This document shows positions 11,184 through 22,074 of a stretch of DNA of 64,000 nucleotides, in pieces (the first letter of the stretch is position 1; each line of letters opens with the position of its first letter). The DNA is from Powellomyces hirtus. Lineage: Eukaryota > Chytridiomycota > Chytridiomycetes > Spizellomycetales > Powellomycetaceae. The stretch covers positions 124,001 through 188,000 of the forward strand of contig JAHLKG010000022.1 of assembly GCA_025526995.1 (NCBI GenBank). Reading direction: 5' to 3'. Both the position numbers and the translations under genes were made by a program. The notes beneath the pieces were generated by a model. That model did no database searches and had not been told where the DNA came from. It saw nothing but the letters and a program-made list of their open reading frames with translations.

Positions 11184-11471
11184 AATCGTCGTAGTAATCC
11201 GATTAGACTCATCGTATAGCAGCGTAGCGCAGTATACTTCTTGTTGTTGAGACAACATGTACATAGATCTTCTACGCATTCCAGACGAAGGCGAAGTGTT
11301 TCTCTCAGGCATTGTGCCGAAAGAATTTCAATCCGAACCAGTTGAAGAATATGAAGAACACCGTTACGGGACCCAAGAGTGGGATCAGCAGCGCGTAGTA
11401 TGCGTTTCTCTCCATTGCTACCGGAATCTGCTCTCATAACATTAGTAAGTACATTTCAACGACCTGCGTCC

Positions 11472-11834
11472 TCACTCTTGAGCCCGTACATCCATCCTGT
11501 AAATTTTGCTCCCCCTTTCATCCTCCCGCACAAACAACGGTGCGCACAGCGCGTACATTGCGCCCACAAAATAACACCCCGTAGCGACCAACAGCAGCCA
11601 GCCATACATGGGCGTCTTATCTCGCGCGGAATCGGAGAACGAGACTGGGTGGGAGCGAGGCGAGGGTAGGGATTTCATTGTGGGTGTATAGGCGAGCCGT
11701 GTCCGCCATGGGGTTTTCTTGGAGATGTCGTTGGAGAGGAGAGAGGGGAGGGAGTTGGAGTGTGAGATTGTTAGGTGAGAGGGTTTAGATGGTGTTGAGC
11801 GCTTCAGGGCGTTGGTGGTAGTGCGTGGGGGCAT
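11472..11834 (-). CDS. Small single-pass membrane protein, uncharacterised
   Basis: A 120-aa reading frame. The first 75 residues are Ser/Thr/Pro-rich and basic. One strong hydrophobic segment follows (YGWLLLVATGCYFVGAMYAL), then a short charged tail. The ATG at 11832-11834 is chosen because the frame upstream is Cys-rich and not protein-like. The gene lies tail-to-tail with FEN1 and head-to-head with COQ9 (175 bp between starts). The PMYGW motif at the membrane entry looks conserved-like, but I do not recognise the family. Confidence 0.55.
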   Translation of the reverse strand: MPPRTTTNALKRSTPSKPSHLTISHSNSLPSLLSNDISKKTPWRTRLAYTPTMKSLPSPRSHPVSFSDSARDKTPMYGWLLLVATGCYFVGAMYALCAPLFVREDERGSKIYRMDVRAQE

Positions 11835-12009
11835 GGTGGGCGGGGGATGAAAGAGCGGGATGAAAGATGGTGAGGGTGGGGTCCAAACCAGCGATCGTCG
11901 TCGCGTTCCAAGCCACACTTCCACGAGAAGGCAACGCTTGTTCCGCATTTGCTCCGAACAAACTTCACATTTGCAAATTCCATCCTTCTTACATCCTTCT
12001 GACTGGACT

Positions 12010-13273
12010 ATGCTCGCCATTCGAAGATCCGCGGTGGTCTTAGCCAAGCAGCACGGGCGGCCCGCACAAATAATCGCCACCGTCGTCGCTGCCCCCAAAG
12101 CGCTCTCTGCCCGCTACTCCACCGGACCCGAAGCTCCGGACGCAACCGCCAACCGACCTCACATTGACTACAATATCCACTTCCGAGCAGACGAGAGCAC
12201 AAAGGCGCAACCAGCGGCTTCCGAGCCATTGTATGGAGAACAAAATAGGAGTTGGTACAATGACACCGACTAATGTGGGGCGCGCATTCTTTTTCAGGGA
12301 TGTGAAAACCCAACTCGCGGAAGCAGCCCTCAAACATGTACTCACGAAAGGATGGACCGTGCAAGCGCTCGGCGCCGGTGCTAACGATCTTGGCTACCCG
12401 TCCGTGTTGCACGGCTTGTTTCCCGGTGGGGGCGTTGACCTCATTGACTACTTTTTGAAAAAGTCCAAACTGAAGATGCGGAGAGAGATGGAGCATTTGG
12501 ATTTGGACAGGTACGGGACGAATGTCAGAGTTGGCTCTTTTCTGGGAGGTGGTTGTGTTGCTTATGGGTTGGACATTTCAGTATGAGAATCACGGCCAAG
12601 ATCCGAACAGCTTGCATTATGCGGTTGAAACTCACCGCGCCGTATATATCAACGTGGCCAGATGTACGTACATGTACCTATTCACAGGTATCACATAAAC
12701 AACTAAGCACCGATGGAATCTATTATAGGCTCTCGGAATCATGGCACAACCGCAAAACGCGCCCATGTCACTTCGCAACCTCGGGGAACTGGTCGACGAG
12801 ATGTGGTACCTGGCCGGCGACCGATCAGCCGATGTAAGTGAGGCTAAAGTATCACTCTACCTCTCATTGGAGAAATTGCCGCTTATGCGCCCTGGTTTTG
12901 TTGCAGCTAAACTGGTACAGCAAACGAACACTGCTGGCTGGGGTCTACACATCGACCGAACTGTACATGACCCAGGACAGATCACCGGACTTTGAGGAAA
13001 CGTGGAAGTTCCTGGATAGGCGACTCCAGGATGTGGCGTTCTTTGGACGCACGACGTCAGAGGTGAACGACTCAAATTGGTGTTTGGCGGGGCCGAGAGA
13101 TTGTCCACTGACGTTCTTGTAGATCACAAATTACCTGCAGTTTGGCATCAAGAGCGCGTTTGGCGTGCTATCTTCGGTACGTGACGACTGGGGCCTTTCG
13201 GAAGTCAGTTGAATTCTGATAAACGCATTTGCTTTTCCAGATGGGACACAAAACACCATTCGACCGTCGATGA
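12010..13273 (+). CDS. COQ9: Ubiquinone biosynthesis protein COQ9, mitochondrial
   Basis: COQ9 is a lipid-binding protein of the mitochondrial coenzyme Q synthome. Seven exons: 12010-12254, 12298-12510, 12582-12663, 12729-12833, 12907-13062, 13123-13176, 13241-13273; 295 aa. The N-terminus (MLAIRRSAVVLAKQHG) is Arg-rich and acid-free, as in a mitochondrial presequence. Family landmarks are the helix ALGAGANDLGYPSV, LFPGGGVDLIDYF, RNLGELVDEMWYLAGDRS and NWYSKRTLLAGVYTSTELYM, the last being the conserved COQ9 C-terminal region. The first intron is only 43 nt but has a good branch site (ctaat) and restores the phase. The neighbouring PGGT1B gene converges, with 76 bp between stops. Confidence 0.9.
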
Positions 13274-13349
13274 AACTGAACTAATATCTCGCACGTCCAG
13301 CCTCTAATTGTATCTGAATATCCCGCTCACTTGACGTCTCACTCCAATC

Positions 13350-14973
13350 TTATGTATTTATCGCCATTTTCTGGCCAAACGTTTCCGTCAACTTATCTAT
13401 CTGTCCGTCCCTGGTGGACCAGGCTTCTACTGTCTGCAGATGCTTCAGAGTCTCCTCCGATAGCCCTGTAGGTGTATGTAGATGTCGAATAGACGGGGTG
13501 GTTTGGGTGATGGCGAGACCAGATAGGCCGAGATAGGAATGTAGTAGATCTAAGAGCGCACTTGAGTAATTGCGTTCATGTTTGGAATTATGCGGTTTTC
13601 GCAGGAATACCTGGGTAATCGCCGGGCTCTTTCCCAAAACCTCCATGTTTGGAATGCGTCGAATCTAGAAATCTTCTCAAAGCTTTGATATCCACAAACT
13701 CGTAAGCTCCCAGCATCTATGGGCAGAGAGTAAGAGTCAGCGCCAAAACGACAATGGTCGTTCGATTTCCGACGTACTTCGAGACTGGAGCCAACCCAAA
13801 AGGAGTAACACGTATCGGATGCCTTATTCGGCCGCCCATTGAATCCACCTTCCTGCCGCGTCAGCAGCCAGTAAACCAATGCATCCCGGCTCTTGAGTTC
13901 ACCCAACCGTCCCATCAGATGTAGCGATGCAATCGCGCAATACGTTGAGCCACCTGCAACAATGTTGTACGTGAGTGACCCAGGTTTGGAGCGCGTTCAA
14001 TGGAGGCAGACGCCAACCATGTGCTTCTTGCCCCGGTGCCTGGCCAAATGCAGCCTCGTACGTTTGGCTGTCAACAATGTACTTTACGGCGAGATCACGG
14101 TTGATGCCCCGCCAATCATTGAGGATGTAGCTGGTGGCGCATGCGCAGTACAGGAAGCGCATGTCACTCTCATCACTTCCAGCATATGGTATGAAGCTGG
14201 GATAGTGGATTTCAGTGACAGGGCGATGTTCTGAGTAGTGCCACTCGATCCGAACCTTCCATTCGGTTGCTGCAGTTGCTTCATCGAAGTGATTATCGCA
14301 TCACGTTTCACGCGGGATAAATCATCGCCGAGGATGAGGAGACACGCGAGGGCTGTGTATGTCATGGTGATGTGCGCCGAATCTCCCGAATTGGCGGACA
14401 AGCTCTAATAACTGTCTATGAGCTTCACTCGACCAACACGCTAATAGCCATTCTAGCTTCGGCACAAGGGCTTTCGGGCACATACCCCTTGAGTCCACTC
14501 ACCGCGTCTGGAGAGTAAGGGGCGCCAGCGTAGGACCCTCCTCTGAACCCGCAACTTGCGGATCCGGGAACTAGAACATTTGTTTGAATATCACACTGGT
14601 GCGGGAGAGTATCTTGCTAGCGCGATATCGTACCTTCCGGATGGATTTGCTGAGCGTATATCCAATCAATGTACGCCTGTCGGTCTTCGTCTGGGATAGT
14701 TGGAACCTCTCCCAACAAGTCCAAAGCGCCCAGACAAAAATAACCCACAGTCATGCTGTATCGGCAGGGAATGAGACCTTTCCCGCACTAACAGAGAACG
14801 GCCTTAGACGAGTTTACCGGTTGGGGTCTGTGCTCGTGTAATGCCCAGGAAGTAACTTCAAGTGATGCCGAAAGTACTGCAAATCGCGAATTCGACCTTC
14901 CTTGGAAAAAGCTGCTCAAGAATCATTAATACGAGCTCCTGACCACTGATTTCGCACTACTTCTTCTCGCCAT
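13350..14973 (-). CDS. CDC43: Geranylgeranyltransferase type I beta subunit
   Basis: The catalytic beta subunit (PGGT1B/Cdc43) that geranylgeranylates CaaX proteins such as Rho/Cdc42. Nine exons (complement): 14961-14973, 14818-14911, 14634-14755, 14503-14570, 14220-14404, 14018-14175, 13778-13953, 13611-13716, 13350-13549; about 373 aa, the usual family length. Visible motifs: the N-terminal YFRHHLKLLPGHY, the alpha-alpha toroid repeats CGFRGGSYAG, GQEAHGGSTYCA and GGFNGRPNK, the zinc ligands Asp and Cys in DTCYSFWVG and His in DLLHSYLGLSGL. Exon 1 is four codons plus one base. The 3' splice site after it is a tandem GAGCAG. The 44-nt intron 14176-14219 is the least certain junction. Confidence 0.88.
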
Positions 14974-17053
14974 TGTCCAAATCGTCTGTATACGTCGTCT
15001 CTGTCATTTGCAGTCGTTTCGTGGCTGGGACCCAAGTTCAAATTTCAAGATGGTTCAAAAAAGGATCAAACACCTATTTCATAGACGGGCGCGCTCCTGC
15101 TGTGCCACGCGCGCGAACGCCACGCGCAGTCCCAATAGTCGCAGAGAGCTGGGTACTGGCACCAAAACACCACGAGAGGTCCACACATACCGAATAGGAG
15201 CAGCGAGTTGTCACGTGTGTAAGGAGCTGCCTGTGACAGCTGTAGGAGAACTTGGGGGTACTCTAACTATCGCAGTGCGGCATGGCTAAATTAGCCTTTC
15301 ACTGGACCGCGAGTTATATACACGAGCCAAGGATTGGAACGGAACAGAATGCATGAACGGCGGCCGTGTGTGATCTGGTATTGCAATGTAACCAACTGGA
15401 TAAGGTGCCCGGATTCGGTGAACATCGTTCACCGAGGTATCTGATTCCGTGTGCCACTTGATTTTGCGAAGCAGTCAGAAATGTCAGATACCGTTGAGGC
15501 AGTGGCAATCGAAGTGGTGCGTCAAGAGATCTGGGCATCGGCATGTGACGGGATGGACCTGAGTATCCTATGTGGATTAACCATTAGGGAATTGTCTAAC
15601 TGCCTGTCGGGCACGATGTTCTGCGAGACAAGATGTGATGCCGATGGTGAGGCTCACTCTCATGAGCGCCCTCCTTCTCATGATCGCAATGCCTTCACAT
15701 GCAGATGTTTTTGCAATTGTTTTCGCGAAGAGGACCAGGGCGGTTGGTTGAGAGAGCTGCCAATGATTCGCTGTTAAGCCAGCATACACCGATGACAAGA
15801 TCTGCTACACGGCAAGCTCTGATAATCTGGTGCAGCAATGCAGTGTTATGATGCCATTAGAGACGGCCCCTGATTTCGCGACATTCCCTTGCGTCAGTCA
15901 ACTGATGTGGTAACACGAGAGGTCATGAATGACATCCACACTCTGTCATGATGATTGAGGATACCGGGAGTGGTTTTCAAGGGGACTGTCCCGCCGTCCT
16001 GGTGTGCCCGGCATTTGGAGAAGCTTTTCCATTATTCCAGCCCGGACATACCATCCAATTCGAAAACTAGAGCGGTTGAATGCAAATTCTAAACATGTGC
16101 CATTGCCTTCCGAATGGTTCTTGCAATTCAGAAATTAATGGACCGAGCTGTCACCCAACTCGCAGGTGCAATGAAATGTCATATGCATCCTGTCAAGACG
16201 AGGCGGTGTTCCTATCCACTGGATCTGCCGGACTGCCGTCTGTAGGACCTGTGTGCCACATTATCGCCAGTGAATGCGGTCTGGCTATGGGCAGACACAA
16301 CAATGCCGCCCCCGTCCCCGAAAGGACTGGAGAGTCGATGCTCCCTGGACAAAGGCGAGCTCTGTGGCAAGAAGATGGACAGTCAATCAAAGCCAACGTG
16401 TTCCGGAGTCCATGTGTCTTGTGAAAACTCAATGACAAAGAAGTACTGGTTCAAAATTAAATCTTTCTCAGCACTGATCTGTTAGGGATGCCCTGGTGAC
16501 AACTCACTCCAAAAGATGCTGCGCCAGTTGCCTGCCGCTTGTGGACCAAGGATCCTCTAATCCCATCAGCACCAGGTGATGTCGACAGGATCAGACCCGG
16601 TCGATATAGTTGAGCAACGCAGAGGCTGAGGACGGCCAGAGTGGAAACAAGGGTAGATTCTGGATTCTGGCAAGAGATTCGGCTGCGGGTATGGTTGCAG
16701 CGGGCGAAAAGAGACATGTAACTCGAAGGAACGCAACTATGAGCTGCATGCAGTCAAATTTTTCAGTTCGGAGGAAGATGGAGCCAGCCCAGGTGCAATG
16801 GAAAGCGAACAAGAGAAGTCCTCAAGACTTGATGGCGATTGGAAGTCGTAAGCCCAATCATACTCTTCTGAGAGAAAATCTGGCTGCCTTGGAAACGATC
16901 CTTTCGAATAGCCTGCAAATGCTCGCTAGCCACAGGGTCAGTCACAGGAATGAAGAGCTCAAGGGTAAAGAGGACCCTGTCGATTCAACCATGTAGTAAG
17001 TGTCCACCAGTCTACCAAGTCCACTACTATTTAGACGTTAACCACGGCGAGCT
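14974..17053. other. 2.1-kb stretch with no supportable gene
   Basis: All six frames hold only short frames. The longest on the plus strand are 15451-15777, 16080-16424 and 16610-16996; none matches a family I know. The last could encode a basic helical tail, but no start or splice pattern supports it. This is the largest gene-free block in the window. It may be decayed sequence, a long promoter region or non-coding transcription. Confidence 0.5.
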
Positions 17054-17263
17054 TCATAAGACTAAAGGCAGGAGGGGGTCCTGAGGGTTCAGCTGCGTGA
17101 AGAATTCGTCAGGAGCCTGTAGAGCAAAGCAGTGACAGCATTGACGCTGAGCAGGGTGTCAAGAGACAGATGGTGTGCGCGTACCAATTGCCCGAATACA
17201 GTACCTTCTCCATCTTCTTGAATTGTTGAATTGCTCCTTCAACGGAACTTTCAATTGACAAGT

Positions 17264-17746
17264 ATGGAAGCTTTTATTCCAGAAGGCGCTTTGCCCAAGT
17301 TCCTACTCTTTGTAGGTACTATGGCATTCTACAATGGTGTCCAAAGTTTTGTGCCGTCAATGCGTGTGACTAGTCGTATATACGAAAAGACCACGGAAGG
17401 TACGAGTTAGGCACAGTCGATGTTTTTCATATGTTTGCTTAACTAGTTCAGCTGATTCTCCCAAATTGGCAGCTACACCATTGATGTCCCGCATGATGGG
17501 TCTGTGGACCATCACATCAGGAATAGTCCGGGTGTACACCGCATGGAATATCACCAACAAGGCGTAAGTCGACAATGGGATTTTCGAATTTCCTCTGCAA
17601 GCTATGTTCACGGGGATTGAACATACGAACGATTTTGCATTTGCAGGCTCTACACGGTCGCAATGTGGACTTTTGTGTTGGCTGGATTTTCCTTTTATAC
17701 CGAGGTTTTCCTCTACAAGACTGCAAAAATCTCAAGCCCGGGGTAA
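17264..17746 (+). CDS. ERG28: Ergosterol biosynthesis scaffold protein ERG28
   Basis: Erg28 is an ER membrane scaffold that tethers the C4-demethylation enzymes of sterol synthesis. Three exons: 17264-17399, 17452-17563, 17647-17746; 115 aa. Family features are LPKFLLFVGTMAFYNGVQ near the N-terminus, SRMMGLWTITSGIVRVYTAW in the middle, and the following ALYTVAMWTFVLAGFSFYTE. Several hydrophobic helices fit the membrane topology. The acceptor of the first intron is taken as the CAG at 17449-17451 because it alone restores the frame. The C-terminus is somewhat shorter than in yeast. A possible antisense exon pair lies just upstream. Confidence 0.85.
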
Positions 17747-17795
17747 AGTTCCGTGATATTGTCATGTAGAGCCACTTGAGAAACTAGGAAAGCTA

Positions 17796-18074
17796 ATGAA
17801 CCGTGCGCATGCCCAGTGTCTGGCCAGCAATGCTGATCTCTCGTAAGTGCGAAGGAAACTTCCTGCCAGATCGCTATCGCTGCTTAATCATGAACCCTCA
17901 ACCTTCTATAGCAATCTCATTGTTCTGGATGTGGAACTCTTACAGCCAGTACATCTTGGCCTAAATTTTGGGTCTCCTTGGCTGCAGCTACGGACAATGT
18001 ATCGCGTGCAGGATGAACTTTTGGCGTATCAGCGTTGTTTAGATCAATCTGTGTGCTTTCAAGAATTTAAATAA
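17796..18074 (+). CDS. Candidate small two-exon gene, unknown
   Basis: Exons 17796-17842 and 17912-18074 join in phase across a 69-nt intron with GTAAGT and CTATAG ends, giving 69 aa. The intron size and signals match those of neighbouring genes, which is the main support. The product has no signal peptide or recognised motif. The first exon begins only 49 bp after the ERG28 stop, which is tight for a separate promoter, so it could be part of the ERG28 transcript or fortuitous. Confidence 0.35.
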
Positions 18075-18268
18075 TTATTTTTGGCGTAAACGCATACCTA
18101 TGATATGCAGTCATTGTGTAAGCCAATATGCGTCCCAAAATTCAGTAAAGTTCATAATATCACACCGTCGTCGGTGCCTGAAAGCCTGATACGTATCAGG
18201 TATCTTAACAAAGTACATCGGCGCGACGGAGCTTCTCCCGACTTTCCGCGTCATCCGAGAAGTTTGTC

Positions 18269-20808
18269 TTACATGGGCAGGACGGGCCCCCGAGGGGCAA
18301 CGGGCCAGTCCGCGCTCTCAGCCTCCGTTCTGATCCGGTTCGCCTCCTCATTCGCGAGTACAGTGCTGTTATGCACTGGATCCGCACTTCTCTTGTTGAC
18401 GCCATCAAAAGATCTCGAGCTTACGAACCACGCTGCCTTGAGAGCTCTCGCCACATCCGCCTCCTTTTTAGTAGCGTCCCACTGTGACACCCAAGTGAGG
18501 GCTGTCAACATCGCATCGCTCATGTCATCCTTCTTCTTGGCGTCGAGAAAACCCTGTTTCAACTGTGTTGGGCAATTGACTTGATTAGAGGTAAGCAGGC
18601 CCCTGACTACCCTGACCGCAGTGATTTTCTTTCGTCGCGGAATCGCAGGAGTGACCTCGTCGCCTAGAGTTCTCCTGATTTTCTTCGTTTTCTGATCTTG
18701 CAGATTCCACTTGTGCGAGACAGATTGGGGCGACATGACTACGGTAGACCCTTCCCGTCGATCATTGAGCATCGCCAACAACATGCCTTCCACCATCCGC
18801 GAGGCCAATATCTGAGGCGGTATCGATAGTTTTCCATGAACGACACGCCACGACTGTCGTTCAATGATGTACAGGCTTGCGCTGGGTTTTAAGAGGCGTT
18901 CATCCAGTACCCTTTTGCATTCCCGAGCCATCGTGGACAGATCATTGTTATCTGCATTCAAACCCAGAACCCCCCAGTCCAAGATAGTCGGCGTAGTTTC
19001 GTGGTGAATATCATTTTGCGTTGGCAGCTCAACATGCACGAATCCAATGTTCTGCATCCCGCAGTCAATTGCCACAATAGATTTTGGGCGTGACGCGTTT
19101 GCAAATTCTAGAATGCGCTTTTGTATTCGTTCTAGAACTTCGCTTTTGTTCCCCTTCGGCGTCAAGCCAAGCAGGCGAGCTTTGTCGGCTAGTTGCGTTG
19201 CGTTCAAGGTGTGAATATCTGCTGCTTCCTCATTATCCTTATGTTTGGTTGGCAGGACCTCCACAGAGACTTTGGAGTCCCGTAAATACTGCTGGATCCT
19301 TTCAAGAACTTTCGTTTTGGTTCCATTCCAAGGCAAGCCAAGCGAGCGGGCCTTCTCAGCCAGCTGACTTTTATTCATGTGAAGGTTGATTATTTCCTCC
19401 TGGTCATTCACAACAGCTATTTCTTCGTCTTTGTCCGAGTTTTCTTTCGTGAATCCTTTGGACTCCCGTAAATACTGCTGGATCCTTTCAAGAACCTTCG
19501 TTTTGGTTCCACTCCAAGGCAAGCCAAGCGAGCGGGCCTCCTCAGCCAGCTGACTTTTATTCATGTGAAGGTCGATTATTTCCTCCTGGGCATTCACAAC
19601 AGCTATTTCTTCGTTTTTGTCCGAGTTTTCTTTCTTAAATCCTTTGGACTCTAAGACCAATTGGCGTGGCAGTGTTCCTGCATCCCTTCGGTCAACCATC
19701 TCTGACTGTGTTGCGTCAACCGGGTCCTTTACTCCTTGACTGGTTACAGAGACGGTGATAGTTTTCAAGACCCTCATTTGCGCCCAAACGTCAGAAGAGT
19801 TCCTGAATGATTTATGAGCCTGCTGCGCCAGGTTCGATTTGGTCCCCGCGATCGGCAAGCCGACTATAGAAGCGCACGTCTCTACTTCGGCCCTGTCCAG
19901 ATTCCGCAAGCTGATGTCGCATTCAAGCACATAAAGGACAGGAGAATAAACGGATGGCAAGATTGCTGAGTATACATCCAAGAAAGCGATGGACACAAGT
20001 AGCGGCGAGTGCTGAGTTGCGCGTGGCCCTACCCGGTCTGCGTCACTCGCTTTGTGCTTTGAGCCTGGCAGACGTATCGATGAATTCGCACAACGCAAGA
20101 CATCTTGCTGTCGCCGGAATTTAGCGGCAAATCGAGGAGTTTGAGAATTTCATGCAGTTTCGTGATATCTGTATCTAAGAGACTAGATGGACTTAAGAGT
20201 CAGCATCGCCTCCATCTTGAAAGATGCGAATTTGAGATTAAGCACCTATGGAGAGCGGGTAGCGGAACACGGCAGATATGGCCCTTCATCTCCTGTTCTA
20301 GTACCGGCGCTTTACTGAATAGCCTTTGCGCAACTCGTGACGCCAGTTCCGTTGCTGGTTCTTTGGCATGTTTTGTAACATGATAAAAGCGAGCCTGAGC
20401 AAGGAGTTCCGCCGGTGACATGGAAGACAGTCTGCGAGGGCAAGCGTGAGGATACAACTCCAAGGTGCGTTCGCTCTTCCAAAGAGCGAGAGCCACCAAA
20501 CCTAAATGTGGAGTCCGCACGCCTACACACCTTTCGACCAGAAGATTGACTTCCTCACTACTCCATGAAGCGTGTTCCTCTTTCGACTCCTTTTGTGATA
20601 CTATTGCCCTTGCCTGTGTAGTTTCTCCTCTTCTGCTTTCGCAAGAAAAGCGTGCTGATCTTTGTGTGAGATCTAGAGTTCCGCGCTGGACCGCTGCTCG
20701 GCAAGCTATAAAGCCCCGACCGAATGGAATGCATCGCTGAGCATCTAACTGATGAAATCTCAGTATCGAGAACCCTTTACTCCGGACATATAATGCCATT
20801 CGGTCCAT
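18269..20808 (-). CDS. CCE1: Mitochondrial Holliday-junction resolvase (Cce1/Ydc2 family) with an array of SAP domains
   Basis: Cce1/Ydc2 resolves four-way junctions in mitochondrial DNA. The model has three exons (complement): 20246-20808, 20074-20182, 18269-20011; about 804 aa. The Arg-rich start (MDRMALYVRSKGFSILRFHQ) fits mitochondrial import. Four SAP helix-extension-helix modules lie at about residues 259-291, 372-404, 434-466 and 491-523. A fifth is split across the short middle exon (KLHEILKLLDLPLNSGDSK), and a degenerate one may sit near residue 160. The RNase H-like core starts near 535: Asp540 in IVAIDCGMQNIG, Glu608 in YIIERQSW, Asp719/720/723 in KKKDDMSDAM. Known family members have one SAP. 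Modules three and four come from a 186-bp tandem duplication. The two 5' introns (63 and 62 nt) are inferred; otherwise 20200-20808 would be a separate gene. Confidence 0.82.
19271..19642. repeat. Two tandem 186-bp units inside the resolvase gene
   Basis: Units 19271-19456 and 19457-19642 align over their whole length with about nine differences (roughly 95% identity). Each encodes 62 residues: one SAP domain plus an acidic linker. The length is a multiple of three, so the duplication kept the frame. Confidence 0.9.
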
Positions 20809-20908
20809 GTTGTTGACGTGTGAAGATTTGGGAGCGCGTCTCGTTTGTCTTGGTGGACTTGCTGTACTTCGCACCTGTCATTCCTGACACAACCACTCAG
20901 TTGCCAAC

Positions 20909-21990
20909 ATGACAAGCTCAGCTGAAACGCCAGATGCTCCTCGCAATGTTGCGCTGAAGTCATTCTTATCCGGAGGGTGTGGGGGAATAACAATGGTAGG
21001 ACTTGGCGACGTTTTACTTGTAGACTGCAAGTTCAATTGAACGTCTTGTGTGACTAGGTCGGAGTTTCGCACCCTTTCGACCTCACGAAAGTCCTTATGC
21101 AAACTGGGGATATTCACAATAAACCAACACTCCAAGTGATGCGGAGTATCTTGGCACAAAATGGCATGCGTGGCCTTTACAAGGGCGTTTGGCCTGTGAT
21201 GGGAGCAGCACCAGTATGTCAAAGCTCCCAACGTTATTGGTTATAGGCTCTCACCTCCTTTTCTGTAGCCTGTGTTGGCCACATGCATGTGGTCATATCA
21301 TGTAGGACAAGTTCTGATTCGAGATGCGATGGGAGGACCCGGGCGGCCGCTACTACAGAAACCCAACGCGGACCTGATTGACACGCTGACCATAACGCAA
21401 ATCGGAATCGCTGGTGCGTTTTCCGCAGTCCCGACGGCGCTGATTCTGGGGCCAGCGGAGCAGGTCAAAATCCGATTGCAAGTAGCTCGAGCAAGGACTA
21501 CGGCTGTGGGAGAACTCAGACAGATTTGGAAAGAGGGAGGTGTCCGAGGGGTTTTCCGAGGGACGGGGTTGACCTTGATGAGAGATGTACCTGGCAGTTT
21601 CTTCTACTTTGCCACGTATGAAACCATCAAAAGAGCTTTGACGGAAGGTATTGATGCGAAACTGAATCCCGCCACTGTTCTGCTTTCTGGAGGGATGGCT
21701 GGGATGGTCAACTGGACGGTAGCGATACCAATAGGTAAGCGCCCAGGTTCACTTGTTATCCGTCAACAAATACTGATGATTATGCAAACGCAGATACTGT
21801 CAAGTCTCGATTCCAATCGAGTGGTGCTTCAGGATCACTTGGCGCGTGTTTCCGTCAAATTCTCGCCGAGGGAGGCATTCCTGCGTTGTTTAGAGGCCTT
21901 GGCCCGACACTCATTCGAGCGTTCCCAGCCAGCGCGGCATTTTTTGGGGGCGTTGAGGGCAGCAAGGTTGTTCTGAATAAGTTACTCTGA
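20909..21990 (+). CDS. Mitochondrial carrier family (SLC25) transporter, carnitine/ornithine carrier-like
   Basis: Inner-membrane solute carrier. Four exons: 20909-20995, 21058-21213, 21269-21734, 21794-21990; 301 aa, the normal family length. Three repeats are visible with the signature PxD/ExxKxR(L/M)Q: HPFDLTKVLMQ, GPAEQVKIRLQ and IPIDTVKSRFQ, each followed by a glycine-rich GLYKG-type turn. The PAEQVK form in repeat two recalls carriers of the carnitine/acylcarnitine and ornithine group, but the substrate cannot be fixed from this alone. The start is 100 bp from the divergent resolvase start, so the two mitochondrial genes may share a promoter. Confidence 0.88.
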
Positions 21991-22074
21991 GGCACTCATC
22001 AGAACACGTGCAATCAGGAGCTCGCGAGAACATACACTGTCGACAAGATGATCAAGGAGAACTCAAATAGTGAT

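Noticed and set aside
17796..18074. Galactokinase/GHMP kinase C-terminus (GKLMN-like motif)
   Set aside because: The similarity covers only a few residues and the rest does not match.
20200..20874. A separate 224-aa gene upstream of the resolvase
   Set aside because: A GTGCTT donor at 20245 and an acceptor at 20183 lead in phase into a SAP-like exon and on to the resolvase, which explains all segments as one gene. Kept as the stated alternative.
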